From: CAG-826 sp964654155 | GTDB taxonomy: Bacteria > Bacillota_I > Bacilli_A > RFN20 > CAG-826 | Reading direction: 5' to 3' | Assembly: GCA_964654155.1 (NCBI GenBank) | Contig: CAZZGL010000045.1 | Location: 1 to 11,469 of the forward strand | DNA length: 11,469 nucleotides | Shown: positions 5,535 to 11,469 of the stretch, piece after piece | Numbering within the stretch: position 1 is the stretch's first letter | Layout: the number at the start of each line of letters is the position of its first letter | Position numbers and translations under genes: made by a program | Notes under the pieces: model-generated | Seen by the model: the letters and a program-made list of their open reading frames with translations, nothing else | What the model was told of the DNA's origin: nothing | Databases searched by the model: none

Positions 5535-6477
5535 TATTTTCTCCTTTTGTAATTAACTCGTCTAATTCTTTAATAATATTATAAACTTCTTCTAAGTTTT
5601 GAGCGGTACAACCTGCTGCATGAGGATGTCCTCCGCCTCCATGCGCACTCATAATAGGTTGAACAATCGGCCAAGTACTTCTTACTTCAACACGGCATTC
5701 ACCATTTTCACCTTCCGCAAAAGCAGCCCAAATCGGTAATCCTTTTATATTCGCTAATGTATTCACAAATCCACTCGCACGATAAACGGAAATACCTAAC
5801 TCTTCTATATCTTTTTTTGTGAATAAAACATATATCAAACCATGTTCAGTTTTTTGATAATGATTATAAATATATTTCTTTAATTCTAATTGTGATTCAT
5901 CACTTTCATATATAACATCATATATATACGAAGCATTCGCCCCTTTATCCATTAAATAAGCACCAGTTCTTAATGTATCACCATTAGATGGTTGATATAA
6001 AAATCTTCCTGAATCGGTTATTAATCCTAAAAATAAAGCATTATAGCCATTAATTGACAATGGAACATTTAAATCAATAACAAATTTAGCGATTATTTCG
6101 GTACAGGATACTTTAGATGTATCAACTAAACTAATATCACCAAACTCTCCATTTGGAATATGATGATCAATAACAATAAGTTCTTTAATATCATGGATTC
6201 TTTGATCTTCAGATCTAGACATTTCATTAAAATCCACAGCTATTCCTAAACTAGATTTTATTACATCATCCTCAACAATATCCATACCCATAATAAAGGA
6301 AAGCATCTTTTCATAACCACTACCAACAATATATATTTTTTTATTTGGATAAATACTTAACAGCATTTCTTTTAGTCCAACTTGAGAACCATAGCAATCT
6401 CCATCAGGATTTTTATGTCCAAAAATAACTATTGAATCATATTGCTGTACTTTATCTAAAATTTTATTAATAAACAA
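5527..6477 (-). CDS. nrnA: NrnA-like DHH/DHHA1 nanoRNase and pAp phosphatase
   Basis: A 316-residue DHH-family phosphoesterase. NrnA degrades 2-5 nt RNAs to mononucleotides and dephosphorylates pAp, replacing the Orn of Proteobacteria. All DHH motifs are present (numbering from the longer reading that starts at 6486): HKNPDGDCYGS (24-34), VDFNEMSR (84-91), IDHH (106-109) and LITDSGRF (155-162). The DHHA1 substrate-binding domain has RVEVRS (265-270) and GGGGHPHAAG (283-292). The frame opens with TTG at 6486, but AAAAGGAG directly abuts that codon. The second TTG at 6477, nine bases after the site, is the likely start; no ATG is available before residue 41. It is the first gene of an operon with cysQ and ends in TGA, which shows that TGA is a stop in this organism. 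Possible alternatives within the family are other cyclic-dinucleotide-cleaving DHH enzymes, but the GdpP membrane/PAS parts are absent. Confidence 0.93.
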   Translation of the reverse strand: MFINKILDKVQQYDSIVIFGHKNPDGDCYGSQVGLKEMLLSIYPNKKIYIVGSGYEKMLSFIMGMDIVEDDVIKSSLGIAVDFNEMSRSEDQRIHDIKELIVIDHHIPNGEFGDISLVDTSKVSCTEIIAKFVIDLNVPLSINGYNALFLGLITDSGRFLYQPSNGDTLRTGAYLMDKGANASYIYDVIYESDESQLELKKYIYNHYQKTEHGLIYVLFTKKDIEELGISVYRASGFVNTLANIKGLPIWAAFAEGENGECRVEVRSTWPIVQPIMSAHGGGGHPHAAGCTAQNLEEVYNIIKELDELITKGENND

Positions 6478-6498
6478 TTTTATCAACTCCTTTTATTA

Positions 6499-6507
6499 AT
6501 TATAACA
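6499..6507 (-). promoter_or_regulatory. Extended -10 promoter of nrnA-cysQ
   Basis: On the minus strand TGTTATAAT (6507-6499) matches an extended -10 exactly. At 17 bases upstream the -35 is only TTTATG. The predicted start near 6492 falls at the edge of the AAAAGGAG ribosome site, so the leader would be very short. The fba terminator lies upstream of it, so this operon is independent. Confidence 0.7.
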
Positions 6508-6550
6508 TAAGATACTACAATCATAAACTTGTGTTTTCATAGTAAAAAGC

Positions 6551-6591
6551 AAATAAAAAGATTAGAATTAATTCTACTAACTCCAATCTTT
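6551..6591 (-). terminator. Terminator of the argS-rpoE-fba operon
   Basis: Minus-strand stem of 11 pairs AAAGATTGGAG/TTCTAATCTTT (6581-6591 with 6557-6567, two G-U pairs), a 13-base loop, then TTTTTATTT. It lies 17 bases after the fba stop codon. Confidence 0.9.
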
Positions 6592-6608
6592 ATTAATAAT
6601 ATTTATTC

Positions 6609-7478
6609 TTATTCAGCTTTTCCTAATGAACCAAAAAGAGTCATTTTTTCTTTAACACAATCTTTAATAGCTTGGACACCAGGAGCAAGTAATTTTCTTG
6701 GATCAAAGCCTTTTCCTTCTAAATCCTTGCCATCTTCAATATATTTTCTTGTTGCTTCTTGGAACGCTAATTGACATTCAGTATTAACATTAATTTTACA
6801 TACACCTAATGAAATAGCTCTTCTAATCATATCGGCTGGAATTCCGGTTCCACCATGTAAAACAAGTGGCATATGTCCAACTTTTTCTTTGATCTTTGAT
6901 AATGTTTCAAAATCAAGTCCTTTCCAATTTGCAGGATATTTACCATGAATATTGCCTATACCAGCGGCTAAAATATCAACACCTAATGAAGCGATTAAAG
7001 CACATTCATCTGGAGAAGCAACTTCACCACAGCCAATTACTCCATCTTCTTCTCCGCCAATCGCGCCAACTTCAGCCTCAACTGTGCAACCCATTGAATT
7101 AGCAATGGCAATAATTTCTTTTGTCTTTGCAATATTCTCTTCAATTGGATAATGTGAACCATCAAACATAACAGAACTAAATCCCGCTTCTAATGCTTTT
7201 TTAGCACCTTCATATGAACCATGATCCAAATGTAAAGCTACTGGTACAGTAATGTTCAATGTCTTCATCATTTCATTAACCATTGCAACAATTGTATTAA
7301 AACCACACATATACTTTGCAGCACCTTCAGAGACACCTAAGATAACTGGTGTTTTTGTTTCCTCTGCAACTTGTAAAATGGCTTTTGTCCATTCCAAATT
7401 ATTGATATTGAAATGTCCAATTGCGTAATGTCCTTCTTCTGCTTTTTTCATCATTTCTCTAACGTTAACTAATCCCAT
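6609..7478 (-). CDS. fba: Class II fructose-1,6-bisphosphate aldolase
   Basis: A 289-residue zinc-dependent aldolase that splits fructose-1,6-bisphosphate into dihydroxyacetone phosphate and glyceraldehyde-3-phosphate in glycolysis, in the cytoplasm. Visible active-site parts are HLDHG (83-87, catalytic Asp85 and zinc ligand His86), the VEAEVGAIGG segment (133-142, metal-binding Glu136), GIGNIHGKY (173-181, zinc ligand His178), LHGGTGIP (207-214, zinc ligand His208) and KINVNTE (228-234, phosphate site). The length matches FbaA of Bacillus (about 285). GAGAGG precedes the ATG at good distance. It follows rpoE after a 27-base gap with no terminator and is the last gene of its operon. Tagatose-bisphosphate aldolases (GatY/KbaY) share these motifs. 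The context with rpoE and the lack of galactitol genes favour fructose-bisphosphate. Confidence 0.95.
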   Translation of the reverse strand: MGLVNVREMMKKAEEGHYAIGHFNINNLEWTKAILQVAEETKTPVILGVSEGAAKYMCGFNTIVAMVNEMMKTLNITVPVALHLDHGSYEGAKKALEAGFSSVMFDGSHYPIEENIAKTKEIIAIANSMGCTVEAEVGAIGGEEDGVIGCGEVASPDECALIASLGVDILAAGIGNIHGKYPANWKGLDFETLSKIKEKVGHMPLVLHGGTGIPADMIRRAISLGVCKINVNTECQLAFQEATRKYIEDGKDLEGKGFDPRKLLAPGVQAIKDCVKEKMTLFGSLGKAE

Positions 7479-7505
7479 TTTTTTAACCTCTCTTTTTTAT
7501 TTTTA

Positions 7506-7889
7506 TTAATAATCAGACTCATCATCTGAATCATTTTCCTTTTCATCATCGAATTCTTCATCAATGTCGCCATCAAGAATTTTATTATATTCAGCTTCTT
7601 CAGCATCAATTTCTTGAGTAATTTCAATATCACGATAAACATCATTCATATCAATATGAACTTTTTCATATTTATGACGTTCACGAAGATCCCAAACATT
7701 TTCACCTAATGTAACAAAACGACCATCTAACGACAAATTGGTATAAAATTGTCCAATTGACTTATTTGCAGTTTCTTCATCTAAACCTTGAGTCTCCACT
7801 ACTTCATTCCAAATAGTTTTAAACTCAACTGGACCTTCGCTTCTTAATATTAATTCATAGGCGACATCTAAATTTGATTTGTTGCTCAT
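7506..7889 (-). CDS. rpoE: DNA-directed RNA polymerase delta subunit
   Basis: A 127-residue delta factor, a Bacillota-specific subunit that raises RNA polymerase recycling and promoter selectivity. The front (residues about 1-75) is a HARE-HTH domain with the signature FYTNLSLDGRFVTLGENVWDLRER (48-71). The back is a disordered, highly acidic tail (about 92-127) of Asp and Glu that mimics nucleic acid. The tail is shorter than in Bacillus subtilis, where the protein is about 173 residues. An upstream in-frame ATG at 7904 overlaps the argS stop. The ATG at 7889, six bases after GGAGGAG (7896-7902), is the real start, because the earlier ATG lies within or before that site. It is placed between argS and fba in one operon, so its level is tied to theirs. 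Confidence 0.95.
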   Translation of the reverse strand: MSNKSNLDVAYELILRSEGPVEFKTIWNEVVETQGLDEETANKSIGQFYTNLSLDGRFVTLGENVWDLRERHKYEKVHIDMNDVYRDIEITQEIDAEEAEYNKILDGDIDEEFDDEKENDSDDESDY

Positions 7890-7903
7890 TTTATTCTCCT
7901 CCA

Positions 7904-9529
7904 TTACATTTCATTTGGCGCATTTACACCAATAAGTTCCAAAGCATTTTTCATTACAATCATCGAAGCCTTAGCCAAAGCCAATCTTGCTCCTGTTTGT
8001 TCTAGATTACTGCGATCGATTAACCGACATTCAGTATAGAAGCCGTGTATTAAACCCGCTAATTTTTGAATGTACGTAACAACCTTATATGGTGATCTGC
8101 TAATCGCAGCATCAAGAACTTCTTTTGGATAATCCCCAAGTAACTTCATTAAATCTATTTCTTTTCTATCGGTTAAATATGAACCATCAACTTTAATCTC
8201 TATATCTTCCGCTAGCGATAAAACTTTATATAATCGAGCATATGCATATTGAGCATAATATACCGGATTAGCGCTACTTTGTTCAACAGCTAAATCAAGA
8301 TTAAAATCTAAATGTGCAGAAGCAGCTCTTGCAACAAAGAAATATCTAACTGCATCAATTCCCACTTCTTCACATAATTCGCGCATTGAAATCGCATTAC
8401 CTGTTCTTTTTGACATTTTATATTCTTCACCGTTTTTAAACAAACGAACCATTTGAATAAGCTCAATATCTAAAATATCACGAGGATAACCAAACATCAT
8501 TAATGCCGCTTTCATCCGATTAATATATCCATGATGATCAGCACCTAAAACATCAATTAATTTTGTGTAATTACGTGATAATTTGTCTAAGTGATAGGCA
8601 ATGTCAGGTAGCAAGTATGTATATGAGCCATCACTTTTAATAATGACGCGATCCTTATCATCGCCATATTCTGATGTTTTTAAAAACAATGCTCCATCTT
8701 GTTCATAACATCGATCTTTTGTATGTTCAATTACTCTTTCGACACCATTATTTTTTCGAATGTTAGTTTCAAAAGAATAAATATCAAACTTAACACCAAA
8801 ATTATGTAAATCATTATCTAATTTTTTTAGTTCAAGTTCGGCACCTCGACGTTTAAAATATGTTTCAGATTCCTCTGAATCAACTAGATACTTATCATGG
8901 ACTTCTTCTTTCATAATTTTAGCAATCTCAATTAAATCTTGACCATGATATCCATCCTCTGGAACCATAACATCATCACCAAACAATTGATGATACCTAG
9001 CCCTAATTGACTTACCTAAAATAGTAATTTGATTACCTGCATCATTAACATAAAACTCTCTTGTAACATCATAACCAATCTTTTTATACAATCGGCATAT
9101 GACATCGCCAATCGCTGCACCTCTTGCATGTCCTAAATGTAGGTCGCCGGTTGGATTAGCAGAAACAAATTCAACATTAATTCTTTCATTGTTTCCATAA
9201 GTTGAATCACCATAATTCTCTCCGACTTCTAATATTTTTAAAACAACATTACTCAACGATTCAGCCTTCATAAAAAAATTAATAAATCCTGGTCTAACAA
9301 CCTCGATTTTATCAAATAATTCTCGATCAATTAAAGACACAACTTTTTCAGCAATAACTAATGGATTTTCACGAAGTTCTCTTGCCATTTTCATTGCGAT
9401 ATTCGTGGCATAATCACCATGAGCTTTTTCTTTTGATCTTTCAATAACAATTTGTTCAAGTGATAAAGAAACTCCCATTTTTGCAAATGCTTCTTGAATC
9501 TTAGTTTTTAAAGAGATTTCAATTATCAT
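7904..9529 (-). CDS. argS: Arginyl-tRNA synthetase
   Basis: A 541-residue class I aminoacyl-tRNA synthetase that charges tRNA-Arg. Domain order is an N-terminal Arg-specific additional domain (about 1-85); a Rossmann catalytic core with the HIGH motif as HLGH (131-134, within NPTGDLHLGHARGA); a KMSKS loop as KMSKR (371-375, within EEYKMSKRTGN), typical of several ArgRS; and a C-terminal helical anticodon-binding (DALR) domain ending in GVNAPNEM, the usual ArgRS terminus. The start ATG directly abuts the TAA stop of the upstream DUF1934 gene, and its ribosome site GAGGTG lies inside that gene's end, so the two are coupled. No T-box-like leader exists: the operon leader is only about a dozen bases, so regulation by uncharged tRNA is not seen here. 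Confidence 0.97.
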   Translation of the reverse strand: MIIEISLKTKIQEAFAKMGVSLSLEQIVIERSKEKAHGDYATNIAMKMARELRENPLVIAEKVVSLIDRELFDKIEVVRPGFINFFMKAESLSNVVLKILEVGENYGDSTYGNNERINVEFVSANPTGDLHLGHARGAAIGDVICRLYKKIGYDVTREFYVNDAGNQITILGKSIRARYHQLFGDDVMVPEDGYHGQDLIEIAKIMKEEVHDKYLVDSEESETYFKRRGAELELKKLDNDLHNFGVKFDIYSFETNIRKNNGVERVIEHTKDRCYEQDGALFLKTSEYGDDKDRVIIKSDGSYTYLLPDIAYHLDKLSRNYTKLIDVLGADHHGYINRMKAALMMFGYPRDILDIELIQMVRLFKNGEEYKMSKRTGNAISMRELCEEVGIDAVRYFFVARAASAHLDFNLDLAVEQSSANPVYYAQYAYARLYKVLSLAEDIEIKVDGSYLTDRKEIDLMKLLGDYPKEVLDAAISRSPYKVVTYIQKLAGLIHGFYTECRLIDRSNLEQTGARLALAKASMIVMKNALELIGVNAPNEM

Positions 9530-9916
9530 TTATTTCACCTCAATTCGCCAAGTGTTATTAGAAATAACACTGCCCCTTGTGAATATATCATATTCTAAAT
9601 AAATTGCAAGACTTTTAACTTCAATTCGCTTTAAAAAAAAGTCAAAAACCACCTCTTGTTGACGAATAATATACTTTCCACTTGTTTTCCGATTCAATTC
9701 AAGAGGAATTAAAGCCACATATTCATCACCATATATTTTTACCAATATGCCTTCTTCATGAAAAGAAAATTTCATTAAAAAATTATGATTATTTTCAATA
9801 TAATCATAGACAATTTCGCCTGTATTTAATGTCTCAACATTTACATCACGAACAGTTACTTCTTTTTCACCATCAATAACTATTTCATGAGTAAATTTCA
9901 TCTTCTTTTTTTGCAT
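9530..9916 (-). CDS. DUF1934 family protein (YwiB-like)
   Basis: A 128-residue small cytoplasmic protein with a beta-rich composition, matching the DUF1934/YwiB family by size, by its place directly ahead of argS, and by its layout: an early VxVRDVNVETL strand, the central VALIPLELNRKTSGKY segment (about 69-83) and the end LEYDI..........WRIEVK. The fold is a lipocalin-like barrel in known relatives; the function is unknown. GTG at 9928 opens the frame, but it lies within the GTGGTG that serves as ribosome site. ATG at 9916, about six bases later, is the better start. In Bacillus the same pair ywiB-argS occurs. The TAA stop touches the argS start codon. Confidence 0.8.
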   Translation of the reverse strand: MQKKKMKFTHEIVIDGEKEVTVRDVNVETLNTGEIVYDYIENNHNFLMKFSFHEEGILVKIYGDEYVALIPLELNRKTSGKYIIRQQEVVFDFFLKRIEVKSLAIYLEYDIFTRGSVISNNTWRIEVK

Positions 9917-9933
9917 TTTTTTCACCACGTATA

Positions 9934-9961
9934 ATTATAATCAATTAATTCCAAAGTTCAA
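9934..9961 (-). promoter_or_regulatory. Promoter of the DUF1934-argS-rpoE-fba operon
   Basis: Minus-strand -35 TTGAAC (9956-9961), 16-base spacer, perfect -10 TATAAT (9934-9939). The start would be near 9927, leaving a leader of about 11 bases. An inverted repeat AAAGTT-CAATC-AACTTT (9953-9969) covers the -35 and could be an operator. Confidence 0.7.
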
Positions 9962-10036
9962 TCAACTTTATTTATGAATAAATAAATTAGTATAAAATTA
10001 CTATTTTATTCCAACCATAATATGGGAGGAATTTTT

Positions 10037-11469
10037 ATGAATACTCGTTTAATAAAAATTTATAAAAAAATTATAGTTATTTCATTAATAATAGTCACCT
10101 TATCTTCGATTATAAATTTAGTAATTTTTATAAGTCCTGCATATACTTTTTCACATCCACGAGAAATAAAAGTTTATACAAATGATCAAAAAACATATTA
10201 CACTCGTTATTTTAATCAATATGGTAATTATTTAACTTTAGATGAAATATCACCTTACCTCACAAATGCTGTAATTGCCTCAGAAGATAAACGCTTTTAC
10301 AAGCATAAGGGTCTTGACTATCTTAGGATAATTTCTAGTGCAATATCTAACATATCAAATAAAAGTATTACCAGCGGCGGATCAACAATAACTCAGCAAT
10401 TAGCAAGGACACTCTATTTATCCAATGAAAAAACATTTGAAAGAAAGCTTAAAGAAGCTTTTATTGCTAAAAAAATAGAAATGACATATAGCAAAGAGCA
10501 AATACTAGAAGCTTACTTAAATGTCGCTTATTTCGGTCATAATATATATGGTATCAATCAAGCTAGCGATTACTTCTACCATAAATCTCCTAAATCTTTA
10601 TCGCTAGGCGAATCCTCAATGCTCATTGGTCTATTACCATCACCAACTAATTATTCTCCAGAAATAAACTTAGATTTAGCTATAAAACAACAACATAATG
10701 TCCTAAAAGCAATGCTAAAGCAAAAATATATAACTAAAAGTGAATACTTATTAGCTACTACAGAAAGCCTAGATTTTAAATATTCTTTTACCAATAAAAA
10801 TTCTTCAAATTTGCTTTATTACCATGATGCCTTAATAAAACAACTAGAAAATCACAAAGTAATTACTAATAACAAACAAAATACTGGATACAAAATATAC
10901 TCATGCTTAGACAATAATGTCCAAAATATTATCGAAGAAATTACTAATAAGTATCAATATAATTCTCAAATAAGCGTAGTAGTTATGAAGCCATATTCTG
11001 GTGAAGTTTTAGGATTAATAGGGGGAAAAGATTATTCACTTAGTCCCTATAACCGTGCTTTAAACGCAAAAAGGCAAACCGGTTCAACAATAAAGCCTCT
11101 TATTTATTACTTAGGACTAGAAAACGGCATGACACCATTAACAACTTTTAAGAGTGAACCAACTACCTTTTATATTGATGGAATTGGAGAATATTCACCT
11201 AGTAACGCCAATAACAAATACGCAAATAAAGAAATAACAATGCTTGAAGCCATTGCTCTAAGTGATAATATATATGCCACAAAAACTACGCTTCTGTTAG
11301 GTTCTAAAATAATTAAAAACTTATTAGAAAAATTTCATATTCAAAATATTGAAGCCAATCCGACAATCGGATTAGGATCAAACTCATTATCGCCGTTAGA
11401 ACTTGCTTCAATTTATAACACATTTGCTAGTGAAGGATATTACTATCGACCTCAGTTTTATAAAAAAGT
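10037..11469 (+). CDS. Class A penicillin-binding protein (PBP1a-like), 3' end beyond the window
   Basis: A bifunctional peptidoglycan synthase, open without a stop for 477 codons to the window edge. GGGAGGA (10024-10030) lies six bases before the ATG. Residues 11-33 form the single membrane anchor, with the rest outside. The glycosyltransferase 51 domain follows: ASEDKRFYKHKGLD (81-94, catalytic Glu83), GGSTITQQLARTLYLS (114-129), RKLKEAFIAKKIE (136-148) and EAYLNVAYFG (158-167). The transpeptidase domain begins near 310 with the nucleophile motif QTGSTIKP (347-354, Ser350 and Lys353) and the SDN triad (409-411). The KTG motif and the C-terminus lie outside. It is divergent from the argS operon across a 120-base gap. 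A weak promoter (TATAAA at 9991-9996, poor -35) is possible. Presence of this gene shows a walled cell. Confidence 0.96.
   Translation, partial: MNTRLIKIYKKIIVISLIIVTLSSIINLVIFISPAYTFSHPREIKVYTNDQKTYYTRYFNQYGNYLTLDEISPYLTNAVIASEDKRFYKHKGLDYLRIISSAISNISNKSITSGGSTITQQLARTLYLSNEKTFERKLKEAFIAKKIEMTYSKEQILEAYLNVAYFGHNIYGINQASDYFYHKSPKSLSLGESSMLIGLLPSPTNYSPEINLDLAIKQQHNVLKAMLKQKYITKSEYLLATTESLDFKYSFTNKNSSNLLYYHDALIKQLENHKVITNNKQNTGYKIYSCLDNNVQNIIEEITNKYQYNSQISVVVMKPYSGEVLGLIGGKDYSLSPYNRALNAKRQTGSTIKPLIYYLGLENGMTPLTTFKSEPTTFYIDGIGEYSPSNANNKYANKEITMLEAIALSDNIYATKTTLLLGSKIIKNLLEKFHIQNIEANPTIGLGSNSLSPLELASIYNTFASEGYYYRPQFYKK

Noticed and set aside
6529..6774. 81-codon + strand frame
   Set aside because: It runs through the fba terminator and the opposite strand of the 3' end of fba, with no ribosome site.
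6896..7152. Two overlapping + strand frames opposite fba
   Set aside because: These are shadows of the well-conserved aldolase; low-complexity His/Gln/Pro/Ser-rich translations without initiation signals.
6609..7478. Tagatose-bisphosphate aldolase (GatY/KbaY) instead of Fba
   Set aside because: The motifs do not separate the two, but the argS-rpoE context and length match the glycolytic enzyme and no galactitol or N-acetylgalactosamine genes are near.
9682..9879. 65-codon + strand frame
   Set aside because: Opposite the DUF1934 gene, no ribosome site and a His-rich shadow composition.
9929..10036. T-box or riboswitch before the argS operon or the PBP gene
   Set aside because: The gap is about 108 to 120 bases and the argS promoter leaves only about 11 bases of leader. 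No antiterminator or terminator structure is visible.

Overview
The window looks like a piece of chromosome from a low-GC, cell-walled Bacillota, most plausibly from the Erysipelotrichia/Bacilli side. It is strongly AT-rich and uses AAAGGAG-type ribosome binding sites. It encodes a delta subunit of RNA polymerase (a Bacillota hallmark), an NrnA-type nanoRNase and a class II fructose-bisphosphate aldolase. TGA is a real stop (nrnA ends on it), and a class A penicillin-binding protein shows that the cell makes peptidoglycan. Together these argue against a Mycoplasma/Spiroplasma-type mollicute. The genus cannot be fixed from the sequence alone.

Layout from left to right. (1) 1-83: the 3' part of a tRNA-Leu(UAA) gene with encoded CCA, followed by a + strand terminator (96-121). 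(2) 122-288: a spacer with no gene that holds degenerate direct repeats. (3) 289-2379: a two-gene minus-strand operon of paralogous membrane-anchored extracellular proteins of unknown function, with its own terminator at 289-333. (4) 2473-3371: a LicD-family phosphotransferase gene with a good promoter and terminator, divergent from (5) a small free-standing NifU-like (Nfu) gene at 3505-3756. (6) 3778-4680: a YutH/CotS-like kinase-fold protein that appears to have lost its catalytic residues. (7) 4711-6504: an nrnA-cysQ operon with overlapping genes, whose products both can act on 3'-phosphoadenosine 5'-phosphate (pAp) and short RNA or nucleotide leftovers. (8) 6551-9939: an operon DUF1934 (YwiB-like)-argS-rpoE-fba, tightly packed, with one clear promoter and one strong terminator; this is a shortened form of the order known in Bacillus. 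(9) 10037 to the end: the 5' two-thirds or so of a class A PBP gene, transcribed divergently from the argS operon.

Most of the window is core housekeeping: arginyl-tRNA charging, transcription, glycolysis, nanoRNA/pAp turnover and Fe-S assembly. The cell-surface part consists of the PBP, LicD and the two paralogous surface proteins. The least explained part is the tandem pair of surface proteins, which share an Ig-like front half and the strictly conserved segment DCKQKWLGF. No phage, insertion sequence, CRISPR array or toxin-antitoxin module was seen.
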